Assembly: GCA_037013495.1 (NCBI GenBank)
Contig: CM072805.1
Span: forward strand, 21,540,669-21,604,668
Origin: Hippophae tibetana
Taxonomy: Eukaryota; Streptophyta; Magnoliopsida; Rosales; Elaeagnaceae
Direction: 5' to 3'
DNA: 64,000 nucleotides
The notes under the pieces were generated by a model. That model was not told where the DNA came from. It did not search any database and worked only from the letters and a program-made list of their open reading frames with translations. The position numbers were made by a program, and so were the translations under genes. Below, piece after piece: positions 12,710 to 25,500 of the stretch; position 1 is the stretch's first letter, and the number at the start of each line of letters is the position of its first letter.

Positions 12710-15700
12710 TTATACATCAAGACTTGGATCTTCCTCTTCTACTTCGGCCTTTTTTTTCTTTGACTTATTTTTCCGCTTAGACTTACTCCCATATGATAAT
12801 GGACCATAAAGACAAAGTCGCAAAGCACCTTGGAGTAGCGGCTGGTGTAAGTAGTTCTTATATAAATCCCAAAACTCGTCCCTGCCAAACGAGAATGTCC
12901 GAGGTGAATTGCATAGCTAAAAAGCAAAGAACAAAAAGTACTACAACCTTAATACCAAAAAATAAAAATCAATAACAAAAAAGAAAGGACGAGGTCCACA
13001 ATATTTGCTACCTTAAATAGTACCACAATTCAATTTTTAGTACTTTTTTTACCCTTGTTATTTAAAGGGTACTTTAATGGTACTCCCATTTAAAAATAGG
13101 TACTAATTTGGTACTTAAAGTCCGATAAATCTCCATTTAATATGAAAATTGCATCAAATTGATACTTATTTTTAAAAAGGAGAACCACTAAGATAATACT
13201 TGAATAATAAGGGTAAAAAAGGATAACAAAAATTGAATTGTGGTACTACTAATATAACAAACCCTCTTCAACGCCTTCATCTCTTGCGTGTGTTAATGAC
13301 CCAGATTGCTCAACCCAAACACAAAAGTACTACAACCTCAAAATCCTAATACCCAGCTCCGTATTTAACTATTTATCATCTCCTTTTGAACCATCATCAA
13401 CACCATTTCAAAACTACTTCATTTATCATTCTCGTGTTCTATATCTCCAGTCTCTACGATGTCATAACACCATTTCAAAGTGTCATTTATCATTCTTGTG
13501 TTCTATATCTCCGGTCTCTACTAGGGGTGTCCATGGTCCGGTTCGGTCCAATTTTTCCTAATTTTTTTTAACCAAACCGGACCGTTCATATTATTCGGAC
13601 CGGACCGGACCGTTTGAAACGGTTTTAAGAAATAAAAACCGGACTGGACCGTTTGATTTATAAAACGGTTTGGTCCGATTTTTTTATAATTTAATGAAAA
13701 ATAATGTTAAATTTTTAATATATTATTAAACCGGTCCGGTCCAGTTCGAACGGTTTAAAATTAGTACAAACCGTTCAATTTGGTCCGGTCCGGCCCGATT
13801 TTACGGTTTGGTCCGGTCCGGCCCGATTTATGGACACCCCTAGTCTCTACAATGTCATATGGGTCAGATCCAAAAGCACCAGTTTTATGAAATTGGTTGG
13901 AGTTTGGTCCACTACCATTGAAAATGTTGAGCTATTATCCACTCTTGTACTGATTGATGACATACTAAAATTAGGGTTGGGGTATTAATTTGAAGATGAA
14001 ATCATCATTCACCGAGAGCCTCTTTGTTACATTAAGAATATTAGCAACATCCACAAAATTAGTACTTCATGCCTATTGCTAATGGCTGTTGAGTGTCAAA
14101 AAATATGGGTAGGGATGCATGAAATGGTCAAGTAAGACCACGCCTCCCAGTGTGGTAGTAGGATATGGTGTCTTTGGGTAAATGTCTAAGTTTCAAACCC
14201 TACCCCACATCCAAAACGGGTGCTTAATGTTTGGACAAAAACATTTAGCTCACTACTAAGCACATCAAGGAAGGGCTAGTACAACAACTAGCAAGGACAA
14301 AAATAAAATACCATAATAACGTCAACAAAATCATGAAAATACAATAAGAAAAAGATTAACCAATTAAAAAAGCAAACCTGACTTGTGGAAGTGAAAACAA
14401 AGTATAGCCTTTAACATCTGGGTGAATGTCCAACAGAACAACTGCAAACCGCGAAAGCCCCAATGCCTCAATGTCAATAAGCTTCTTTATCCTGGAATAT
14501 ATGAAAAGAGCATCCATAAACATAATTATTCAACTAGGCTTAAAGGAACTTGATAAAGAAAATAAAGGACATGGCATGAGGCAGAATCAATAAAACGAAG
14601 TTGCCATGCAGATTGAGAGGGTTCAGCTCTAAACCAAATTTTTCTACCTTTAACATATAAGCATATAAACGAATGAATTCAAACATGGCATGTCAAAAAG
14701 TTCTTGACAGGACACCAGCCACATAATGTCGAAATGAAAAAAGAGGAATCCAAGTAAAGATTGTCAGAAGCTGAAAGCTAAGTTTAATGCTAAGCATCCA
14801 TGCTAAGATGTTCATACAATACAAAAAAAGAGAAGAAAGGCTCTGATGATGAGCTTAAATGATTAACCTGGCTGGGGTTCCACTTGCTATATTGACACGG
14901 TTCTTCAACAAGGATACCTGTTAAAATATAAAGAAATTTATTACATAATAAAGTTAGTTCAATATCCAGAAATCCACTCGGAGCATGATTTAGAATAAAA
15001 CAAAACAAAAGGGGGGGAAAACCCCACTCCGAGAATAGCCATTTCACCAGATAATCTCAAGGGTCAGAGACAAATAAATAAGAAAAGTAAATCAATACAA
15101 AGTCTTACTAACCAAGAAATAGACAAGAGCAAGACTTTCCGAAAGGTATCATATCTGTTAAGAATAACAGCTACATGTACATATGCAACAACAGTATGAT
15201 ACAACACGAGGTATCAGAGAAAACATTAAGATTACATAATTATATATCAACCAATTCTAAGTCTTAATAACTAATAATTCTTGTGTTAGTAAATTCAGTT
15301 TCAGGACTAAATGATATAATACAAAGTCTTACTAACCAAGAAATAGATATGAGCAAGACTTTCCAAAAGGTATCATATCTGTTAAGCATACCAGCTACAT
15401 GTACATATGCAAACATGTGCAACAAAGGTATGATACAACACGAGGTATCATAGAAAACATTAAGATTACATAATTATATATCTACCAATTATAAGTCTTA
15501 ATAACTAATAATTCTTGTATTAGTAAATTCAGTTTCAGGACTAAAATGTCAAAATCTCAAGTCTCACCAAATGATAAAGAATTACCACACTCATTCAATT
15601 AGCCTCATTGTCCATATTCTTTCTTTTTTTATGGTCTTTTTAGTTTTCATTTTTTTCCTAGACTTCTTTCACTGTGTGATTCTTCCACATTTTCATGAAC

Positions 15701-18700
15701 AACTTTCACTTGTATTTCCCAAGTAGGCATTAATTTTTACATTCTACAATCATAATCATCTTTGTTGCACACTATTGAACTCATAAGTTAAAAACAATAA
15801 TATCATACATATCATAACATATTAAGAAAATTTGCATTACTTATAAAGTATCAATTATTACATAACAATAAATTAATCGAGTAATATACAAAAGGTACCT
15901 GTTCTTCAACCTTCATATGTTTTGCAAATAGTTTTACAGCAGGGCAGTCTTTTGTCAATGACCGAAAACCCCTAGAGATAAATAATGAAAGGGTTGGCAA
16001 CTTGTAAACAAAAGGGCAAAAAAAGGAAACAAAAGAAATGCACTCAACTTCAACATATAGACATTTAACTTTTTCATGTTAACATAGTGACAGGTTTGGT
16101 ATTATGACTAATAAGTAAATGGAATAAAAGGTTATCTTACCTTAAAAGTTCTATTGCTCTCATGGCAGATGTACTAATAATAATGACTGCTGGACTTCCT
16201 GGATCAATTTTCCCTTCCACTAGCTCCTTTTCACAAAGTTCCTTTTTCCATGATGGGCCAAAGGCCGACTTGATATCTTTTCCCAAGTTGCCAGCATCTT
16301 GGTCGATGCTTTGGGATAACTCTAGAATGCATCTATCTGTGTGAATTTTAAATAGGAATTTGCAAAGAGACATTGAAGTTTCATTTAACTCAAATAAGAA
16401 AAGATGAATTTAATATTTGTATTATATATCAACATGAAAATATGAACAAAAGTTAACAGGTATATCCCCCACAACCTCGTGATAGAAACTAGCTAGTACC
16501 ATGCCAACAAAATGTCATTTCTTTTTTCCTATAGGACATATCACGTATATGCCATTGCACATTCAAAAATATGTTGAACACATGAAGTGTCTTCAGAGAT
16601 TAACCAAAAAACAACCCAAGTTATGACTGTATATTTGATCGGTTCCAAATTTTTAACCCACATTTCACTCTTCCTGTTGTCAAATACACTTGAAACCTAA
16701 GTTTATGTGCTTCAGAAGAGCAGATAGCGTACCCTCCCACTACTCACTATCCCCAATCCCCCCAGTAATCATTATTCAATCTCTTATATATGAAAATAGA
16801 TACTATCTATATGCCAATGTATATGTTTGGACTTATTCTACGTGTTTAAGTCGAGGAATAGACCAGATTAATATACATGCAGTCCGGGTGAAGACCAAAT
16901 ATATATAACAAATTATGCTTATTTTATATATATATATTCAAGTTAATTCTTGTAAAGTAAATGACACGTATATATATGCCCTATTTACCAAATAAAAAGA
17001 CCTTGAATCATCATCATTTATTACTCATTAGTATATCTCTCTACTTTCTCTTTCTAAACAAAAATATGTCCCACAACATTTTAGCACCCACTATGGAGCT
17101 CAGATTTTAAGACACATTCGATAGAATTTGACACCTCTCATTTTGTTAGAAAAGTTGTTGTGGTAAAACAAAGTGTTAGCCTAGGAAAAACAGATAAGGA
17201 AACAAAATACAAGAAAAGTTCAAACTGATTCTACAGAGTGTCTAACCAGTTAGTCGACTCACCCTTCTTAGAAGTGATCAAGCATAGCGAACTCCTTGAG
17301 AAGTTTGTATCTCCCAAATACCTCGATATAAAAGGTAATGCTATGCAAATCCTTTGCAGCCACCCTCCACGATTCGGCCAACTAGTCATCTAAAACCAAG
17401 CAATATCACGTCTTTTGTCGAGCTGGTCAATTTGTTCGTTACTTATTATGCCAGCAACAAACCCTTGAAAAAGGAGTCACACCATCTGTTCTCCATAGTC
17501 CAAAATATGGATAAATCTAACAAACGTTCATAAAAAGGTTCCGTGAGGAGAAAATTGAAATATCTAATTGTCCATATTCCGTTACTGTTTAAGAATTCAG
17601 GCAGGATGTGTTGAGAAGTTTTGATTTGTTTGTTGTGCTCACGAAGATGACACCCCAGGCAATGGAGGAAGCATATGAAGAAGCACAAAAATTTATCAAC
17701 TTAGAAAGGGAGTTGAAACCTATCAAGGAGGAGTGTTCCACAACACCCGTGATTGCAAGAGGAAAAGAAAAAAGAGAGTTGAGTTTGGAGAAGCCTAAAC
17801 GATTGGAATATCAAGCCAATAAAAGATTTTTCGAGCAAAGTGTCAAGCAAGAAAATTCCTCAAACGAGAATTCGGGACAATGAGAAAGGTCGTTCTAACC
17901 CTTTAAGAGACCCTCGTTGAGAGTTAGCCTGACAAGCCATCCTAAAAATGGAGGGGGAACAAAATGTCAAATGGTCTCAGATGAGAGTTACAAAGACATC
18001 GAACACGACATCAGAGACTAACGCCATTTGAAAAAGGAGATCAAAGAGCTATTGTCAAAAGGATATCTAGACGGCTTATTGGACGATACTAATCAAAGAA
18101 ATGTTGTCAGGTCGAACAGAGATTTGCCTCAGATAACCGACGTTCCATAAGGAAGGAAAGTTGCTCGAGTAGATCACAATGTTCGTATAATCTACTCCAT
18201 TCACGAAGGGTTTGGCTTGAACAATGAATAAAGTAATGCTCGAAATAGACATGCCAAAGAGGCACGAAATGAAGTAGGCCCTAGAGTATACAACTTACAA
18301 AGAAAGTGTTCCATTACCTCAATAACATTTAATGAGGAGGATGAGGTGTGGACTCTCTGGTCATTACACTAAGAGTGGGTCCGTGCAACATCTATCATAT
18401 ATTAGTTGACACCAGGAGCAATTCGATTGATATTCCATTCTTATCAACCATCCATGCATTGGGTGCATAAGAAAAGGACCTCGTAAAGAAATAAATGCCC
18501 ATCTTGGGGTTTAATAGCAATATCACATATGCCTTTTAAGCAATCAAGTTGCCTGTAAGGGCAAAGAGATCTATGGTAATGGAAAACTTTGTGGTGGTTG
18601 ACGCATCAACACATTCTAATTTGATACTAGATAGACCTTGGATACAAAAAATGAGGACGATTTCCTCTACTTACCATCAAGTTATTAAGTATATAAATCT

Positions 18701-20138
18701 AAAATGATCGAGAAAAAGCGCACAATTGCTACAATGCGACCATGAAGCAAGTCAACACAAAATAGTAATTAATGAATGCTCAACAATGTCAAAGGCCAAG
18801 TGAGGGCCGATTAAGAATGACACTAGTTAGAACAGTTAGTGCCGATGAGTTGGAATTGGTTGAATTAAGAGATAGAGAAAGTCGAGTAGTAAAGATAAAT
18901 TCAAGCCTGAACAACGTGGTCAAGAAAACCTTTGTTGATTTCCTCTTAAGAAATTTTCCTGGAAGCCCAAAGACATGTCAGGGATCAACCCCAAAGTAAT
19001 TACCCACAAATTAAATCTCAATCCATGCAATAAAGGAAGAGGAAATTCTCAAGATAAGAGAAAAAAGTCATCCGAACATAGGTCAACTCATTAAAAGACA
19101 CTGGGATTATGAAAGGTTGACCATCCGACTTGGCTGTCAAATGTGGTTCTTGTTGCAAAATCCTATAGGGCTCCTCACATGTGCGTTGCTTTTATTGATT
19201 TAAACAATGCATGCCTAAAGATTGTTATCCTTTCCAGAGCATCAATCAACTTGTAGACGCGACATTGGGGTATGACATCATGGGTTTCCTCGACACATAT
19301 TCAGGTTATCATCAAATACGCATGAGTTCTGAGGATGAAGAAAAGACCACCTTCATAACTGAAAATGGGACCTTTTGTAACAGAAGGATGCCATTGGATC
19401 TCAAAAATGCAGGAGCAACCTACCAAAGATCAATGAACAAGATGTTCAAGGGCCTCCTTACGTGGATGACATGATTGTAAAAACCGAACAATCCTCAAAC
19501 CATGTCTCGTAAAGTCCACATGGGCCCTTAAATGAATGAAATCTATATGCATGTCCTATATATACCCAATAAAAAGACCTTGAGTCATTACCATTTATTA
19601 CTCACTAATACATTTCTCTACTTTTCCTCTCTAAACAAAAGTACGTCCCCCAACAATATATACTCAATAATAATGCCATATTATTCTTATCTATTTTCCA
19701 GGAAAATACTCATTTTTCCACATGGTCGTACCATAAAATCTATATTTCTAAGATTTCCCACCCATTCCCAATGACCAAAAAGACCCAAAATACAAAAACA
19801 CAAACGAAAAAAAAAAGATTACCTTTAATCGACTCTAACTCGATAGAAGAAAGTAGTACCCCATTGGCAGATTGATAATGCTCGACAAAATATTTAAACT
19901 GGTTAGAAGCCGTTGATTCTAACACCTGATTGTTTACGTTGTCGTTTTCATCGTGTTGAGTAGTGATAGCATTTATTTCGTTTATGCTCTTTTCATTTGA
20001 GTGGTGATTTCGATTATCGTTCTTTGTAATCCTTTGCTGCTTCTTCTTCTTCTTCTTATCAGATTTTCTCGGGCCAAGAGGTCTTTTGCGGGCGTTAGGA
20101 TTTTTGGAGGAGGGCCTTTTAAGTTTCTTGCCTCCCAT
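12710..20138 (-). CDS. CMSS1: CMSS1/Cms1-like ribosome-biogenesis protein (306 aa, six exons)
   Basis: Exons on the minus strand: 20138-19823, 16336-16141, 15971-15899, 14917-14868, 14491-14378, 12881-12710. All junctions are GT-AG and the phases fit (921 nt with stop). The N-terminus (MGGKKLKRP...) is very basic, with a lysine run near residues 25-35, likely nucleolar targeting. Residues about 89-105 read SANGVLLSSIELESIK, and later segments include PAVIIISTSAMRAIELLR (about 154-171), GTPAR (208-212), IEALGLSRFAVVLLDIHPDV and DEFWDLYKNYL (from 251). These are hallmarks of the Cms1 family, linked in yeast to U3-containing 90S pre-ribosomes. The pieces resemble a DEAD-box fold without a Walker A motif (inference). 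The C-terminus is lysine-rich, then acidic. Introns carry a Ty3 relic, two DNA transposons and a tandem duplication, but every exon is intact. Confidence 0.93.
13020..13246. mobile_element. MITE with long inverted repeats and TA flanks (Stowaway-like)
   Basis: A 227-bp noncoding element lies in the last intron of the CMSS1 gene. Its ends are inverted repeats of about 45 bp with few mismatches: it starts GTACCACAATTCAATTTTT and ends with the complement, and both arms contain TTTACCCTT. TA lies directly outside each end, which fits the TA target duplication of Tc1/mariner-type MITEs. The terminal motif is not the classic Stowaway one, so the family name is tentative. Confidence 0.6.
13399..13521. 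repeat. 67-bp tandem duplication interrupted by the hAT MITE
   Basis: The segment starting AACACCATTTCAAA at 13399 repeats at 13466 with few changes. The second copy is cut by the element at 13522-13842 and resumes at 13851 (AATGTCATA). The duplication therefore predates the transposon insertion. It lies in the last intron of the CMSS1 gene. Confidence 0.7.
13522..13842. mobile_element. Non-autonomous hAT element with perfect 8-bp target duplication
   Basis: The 321-bp element begins TAGGGGTGTCCAT and ends with its complement (ATGGACACCCCTA). It is flanked by GTCTCTAC at 13514-13521 and again at 13843-13850. An 8-bp target duplication with this terminal motif is diagnostic of the hAT superfamily. 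The inside holds many GGTCCGG/CCGGACC blocks in both orientations and can fold into a long hairpin. It encodes no protein. It sits in the last intron of the CMSS1 gene and looks intact as a MITE. Confidence 0.88.
15095..15549. repeat. 224-bp tandem duplication inside a CMSS1 intron
   Basis: Two direct copies, 15095-15318 and 15319-15549, both begin ATACAAAGTCTTACTAACC and end near TTTCAGGACTAAA. They differ by scattered substitutions and a few small indels. They lie wholly within the intron between exons 3 and 4 and duplicate no exon. No transposon ends are visible, so a simple segmental tandem duplication is likely. Confidence 0.85.
16791..19655 (+). mobile_element. Ty3/gypsy relic (Tat-like) with both LTRs in CMSS1 intron 1
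   Basis: This decayed LTR retrotransposon lies antisense to its host gene. LTR-like ends share the tract from AATAAAAAGACCTTGA to CAACA at about 16990-17078 and 19567-19655. After the left LTR comes a degenerate form of the plant primer/start motif TTGGCGCCCACCGTGGGG (about 17079-17097). Gag-like sequence lies at 17608-17883, and RT with [20 protein letters not shown] at about 19286-19345; the RT tract is typical of the Tat group. ATATA flanks both ends (16786-16790, 19656-19660) and may be the target duplication, although AT-rich context weakens this. It is much shorter than a whole element and broken in many places. Confidence 0.8.
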
Positions 20139-22515
20139 AGTTTGATCTCTGCTTCACTGCTCTGTTTTTGTTTGCTATTCACTGACCTTCGCTCCTGCAG
20201 AGAAAACGGAAGAAATATCGCTTAACTTGCAGACTCGCACTAGGGTTGGGATTTTATATCCATGTAAAAGTTTTAAATGGAATTTAGTTTAAAAATAGGT
20301 AAAATAAATCTGAAAGCCAAGTTTTTAGTAGGTTGTATTTAAAAAAATATATATAAGATATAAAAAAATATTAATATCTTATAAATTTATAATTAATTTT
20401 AAATACAAAAAATCTCTTTTATCATATCATATATTAAAAATTTTATTTTAAAAAATAAAAAATAAATTATTTTATAATAAAATAAATATAAATTTATACA
20501 TATATTTAAAATGATATGATCAATATTTTGAGAATTCATAAATAATATAATACATTATTAATATTAATAATAAATATAATTTTAATTATATTTATATTTA
20601 TAATTATGATATAAAAAAATATTTATAAAAATAATTAAATTATTTAAAAAAATTGTTCTCTTGATTTAACTTTCTATAAGATACAATACAAATATAAAAT
20701 ATTGTTATAATTATTTTTATTATTAATATAATAAAATATATAAATTGTATCTAATTAATTATATTTTAGTACTTAAATAAAATTATTATTAATAAATATT
20801 TGTTATCTTAGTAATAATTAAAATTATAATAATATTAGAGATATGTGTTACAATATAATCTATTTTTTAATTTTTACGAATATATTATGATATTAATTGA
20901 ATATCATAATATATTATGATTTTCAGTTTTTTTATAATATTATAAAATTATTTAATTAGAGACAATAATTAAAACAATAAAGATAACAAATAATGAAAAA
21001 TAATATCTATATTTTATAATATAAATTAAAATAATAATAAAAATTAATTTTTTATCTAATATTAATAAATATATAATTTATTTATATTTAAAAATTATAA
21101 ATGGTAAGTAATGTTTTTAATAATTTAAAATTTTATAATTATTTTATTATTAATATTTAAAATTATTTTATAATAAAACTTTGATAATTTATTTGTTATA
21201 AAAAATTATATATATTTTATTATATAAATATAAATTATTTTAATTATTTTTTATTTATAATAAAAATAAATTATTATTTATTGAAAGTTGATAGATGAGT
21301 ATATATTTTTTTATAAGGAGAAAGGAGGAAGAAATTGGAGGTGGTAATTAAAAAAGAAGAAAGAAAAAGAAAATATCACGGGGAATTAAAAAAAAGATGA
21401 AGAATTTGATGCGCAAAATGTCTAGTGAATTAGATTTTGATTATTTTTAAATTAAATATCACTTAAACTTTATTTTAAATTATTATATGAGATATGATTC
21501 TTATACATAAAATCTTTTTCTTTCTTTTTAATTACACAAAACACTTGACTTCCTACATTGGGATGAATATAATGCATAAATATTTCTTAAAAAAAAAATT
21601 TATACATTCAAATTTAAGTTCTCACCGATAAATTCATATTACTTAAATTATAAATTAATTATAATATAATAAATAAATCTTAATATTAAAAAATATAAAT
21701 AAATCCTTATACTAAATTAAAGAGGTTATTTAATATTAGAAAAAAACATATCATTTCTTCATTAATTTTTATAAAATAACCAGATCAAAAAATATTTTTT
21801 ATTAATATTTTAAATAAAAAAATGATAAAAATGATTTTTTATTGTATAATTCTATTAAAACATTCAATAAATAATTAAATTTTTATCATAAAATCATTAA
21901 AATATTAAATAAATAGTAAAAATTATTTATTTTCTTTAATACATTTTATAAAATATAAGAGGTTAAATTATATATTTTATAATATAATTAACTAATAAAC
22001 ATAAACCTTTTAAAAAAATTAAAATTTGGTGCCTTAACTTTAAAAATAATATAAATAATTTAGATTTTAGTAAAAACATATTTTAATTATCATGAATAAT
22101 TGATTAGTTGGAAAATATTTTTAATGAATTTTAAAAAATATATAATTAGATAGTTAAACAATAATTCTACCCAAATTTTTAAGTAAAATAAAACTCACTA
22201 AATGAGTAAAGTATTACGAATTTGATAATATATATTCGATTTTTATTAATAATAATTTCTATACTGTAATAATCAATTTTTTTATGTCTTATCGTATTTA
22301 AAAAAAATTATGGAATTTATATAATTATTCACATTTTTAATCAAGTATAGTTAAAATACCTGTAATTAGTCGAACAAATAGTCCAAGATAACATGAAAAG
22401 AAAAAATAAATGGCGGGAAGTTAATTGAATTCAAGTAGAGGACTAGTCCACACTTCTTATTCACCGCCGTTTGCAACCTGCGTCTTTGTGTTTGATTCCA
22501 TCCCTTTCCAATTCC
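20139..22515. promoter_or_regulatory. AT-rich intergenic region between divergent CMSS1 and RECQL5
   Basis: About 2.4 kb separates the two start codons, which point away from each other. It must hold both promoters and 5' UTRs: about 20139-20250 for CMSS1 and about 22400-22515 for RECQL5, both visibly richer in G and C than the middle. The middle (20280-22380) is almost pure A/T with no gene, no clear transposon ends and no motif I can defend. Confidence 0.6.
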
Positions 22516-25500
22516 ATGGACTTATCAGATTCAGACTCAGATGGATCTCACATTTCCGCCACTCCTCCAAGAGACCCCCCCAAATCCAGACCCTCACCTT
22601 CACCAAAACCAGCTCTTCCAACTTCACGCCCCATCCTTCTCTCTTCTCACAAATCCACACTTAGGGTTAGAGCCTCATCCTCTATTTCTCATTCTTCAAA
22701 GCCTAACAACCACTCCACCAACTCCTTTTCCACACCCGATTTTAAACCGACCCGACTCGAACAACAGAAGCCTGAATCATTTCCCCTTATCCCATCCACT
22801 TTACCTTTTCAAATTCGTCGCCAGCTATCCGATCACCAACACGTTGTTTCCGGCGTTGACTCCCTTGAGAACCTTCCCGCTGGTTTCTTCTCCAGGGTCG
22901 CTTCGATCTCGAAGTTTTGTGGGTCCAGTCTGAATTTTGAGCGTATTGGAGATGACCCATGTGCTTCTTCGGCCTCAGTTTCGCGAGGCAAAGTTGAAAT
23001 TGGTGGAGCTGATTGTTTAGAAGATGACTGGTTGCCGGAAGAGCTCAAAGATGAAGCGTCTGTTGGTTATGGGAATTCGGTGAAAGTTACGAAGAGGCAT
23101 TCTAATCTGATTGGCAGCAATGTGCCTGTGCCACCATTGAAAAAGCCAAAATGTGGTAATGAAGGTAACTTTGTTAAACTCAACTTGAAGGGCAGAAAAC
23201 GATTTTTAAATAAGAGAGGAAATAGCAGTTCGTCGAGAGGTCGAAGATATTATAGAAGGTTTAAGAAAATTTTGAAAGCTCAACCTGGAACTGGAGCAGA
23301 TGGTGTAATTCAGGAAGAAGATTTAGTTATAGAATTAACAAATCAACTGAATAAGAGTCAGGAGAGTAAAAGTGTAAATTTTGATAGTAATTTGATTGAA
23401 GAGGCAGTTTTGGCAGTTAGAAAGGAGTCTACAGATGATAATTTAGTCAAGTTGTTGAGGCTTACTCATGGTTATGATTCTTTCCGCGATGGACAGTTAG
23501 AAACAATTAAGATGGTGCTTGAAGGGAAGTCTACAATGCTAGTCTTACCGACAGGTGCTGGAAAATCGTTGTGTTATCAGTTAGCTGCACTAGTTTTACC
23601 TGGGATAACTTTGGTTGTAAGTCCATTAGTTGCACTGATGATTGATCAACTAAAACAGCTTCCTCCTATGATTGGAGGTGGTCTTCTTAGTAGTTTTCAG
23701 GTATCTTTGCTTTGTTTTCCATCATATTTTAAAAATATGCAGACACTGATACAAGTTTCAATAAGGTATTAATATAGTCGCTCTCTCATTGTTTTAGACA
23801 CCCAATGAAGCTTCGGAAACGAAGAGGCTGCTTAAAGAAGGGATCATAAAGGTGAGAGTAACAAAGATTTGCTGTATGTAACTTTGCCTTTGTGAATAGA
23901 TTTCTTAAATCAGTATTTAAAAAAGCATTACATAGCTATTACTTAATAATCACGTTGTCAATCATACTGTTGTGCTGACATAATCATCTTTATTTCTGTG
24001 TACTTTTTTCTTTCTGGAAAACAAAATGCTTATGTGTTCCTCATTAAATTTTCAGTTTTTCAAATCTTTTATTTATTTCTTTGATTTATTTGTGGACAAT
24101 GAGATTTTGTACATTATATATCAGGTGCTATTTGTTTCACCCGAGAGATTTTTGAATGCCGAATTTTTGTCAATGTTTTCTGGTACTTTGTTTATATCCC
24201 TTGTTGTGGTGGATGAAGCTCACTGTATATCTGAATGGTAAGTGGCGCTTGATCCTCCTCTCATTTCTTTAATCATTGGTTTCATCAATACTTTGTGCAT
24301 TTATTCCTGTCTGCCTTCAAGCTGACTTCTGAATGTTGCACGATTTCAATTATGTAGTTATTCGGTTTGTTGAAGTCCTTTTCCAGGTCACATAATTTTC
24401 GGCCATCATACATGAGGCTCAGAGCATCGTTGCTTAAGTCCAAGCTAAATGTCAACCATTTTCTCGCAATGACAGCCACTGCCACAACTAGGACTCTGAA
24501 TGCTACAATGTCTGCCCTTGAGATCCCTCGGACTAATCTTGTTCAAAAGGCTCAGTTAAGAGACAATTTACAGTTGTCAGTATCCCTGAGTGGAAGCAGG
24601 TAAGTTTAAATAATGTTCTTCTTAAAATTAAATTTGTTTATTCTCAGTTGATTAATGAACTTATTATTTGCTTATTCATTTATTGTATGTTGATCTTGTG
24701 AATACAGTAGAATGAAAGATTTGCTTGTTTTAATCAAGTCGCACCCCTACTCAGAATTAAAGAGCATCATTATATACTGCAAATTTCAGGTATATACTTG
24801 GTCATGCTATGCACTTTGTTTTTTTGAATTCCACCCTTTCCTAACCCTTTCCATAGGGTAACAGTTTTGGTAGTTGTGTACTTATATATAATGCCAGATC
24901 AGACTAAAGCATGTAAGTAGAAGTCCCTGTCTCTTGTATCTGTCTTCCGTTTTCAGATTGGATTACTTTGCATCTATATTTGCTTTCCTGCTTCTTGTAC
25001 TAAGATGTTTTTATCACTTCATGCACTCAATGAAGATTATAAAAAAATTCCATCAGGTGGGATGGATATATATATATCTAATCATTAAGTGTTAATGGCA
25101 AGTGATTGCTGCTTTCTGACGTTGCAGGCAGAAGTTAATTTGATAACTAGATACTTGTGTGATAATAACATCGTTGCAAAGGTTAGGTTTCTTACTTCTT
25201 TGTTTTGTTTGTTGATGATAAACAGAATTCCTTACTCACTGCAGAATTTGAAAATCTGAATATTTTTATTCTTTATACTTCCTAGAGTTACCATAGCAAT
25301 ATGCCTGGGAAAGATCGAAGTCGTGTGCAGGGGTTGTTTTGTTCTAACAAGATTCGAGTGGTGAGATGAAACTTATGTCGCAATTATGGTGTTTTTTATG
25401 AATATGTTTTATTTTTCTCCTTTTGGACTTTAATATATTTAGTAATACTATTATCAATGCTACTTTTGGTTTCTTTATTAACAAGTTTACTTGATTTAAT

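Noticed and set aside
22471-22515. Start of RECQL5 upstream of 22516
   Set aside because: The frame is open upstream but has no ATG there; 22516 is the first in-frame ATG and gives the family's MD..SDSDGSH opening.
22541-23048. Alternative frames on both strands over RECQL5 exon 1
   Set aside because: These are shadows of a long, well-supported exon that continues into helicase motifs.
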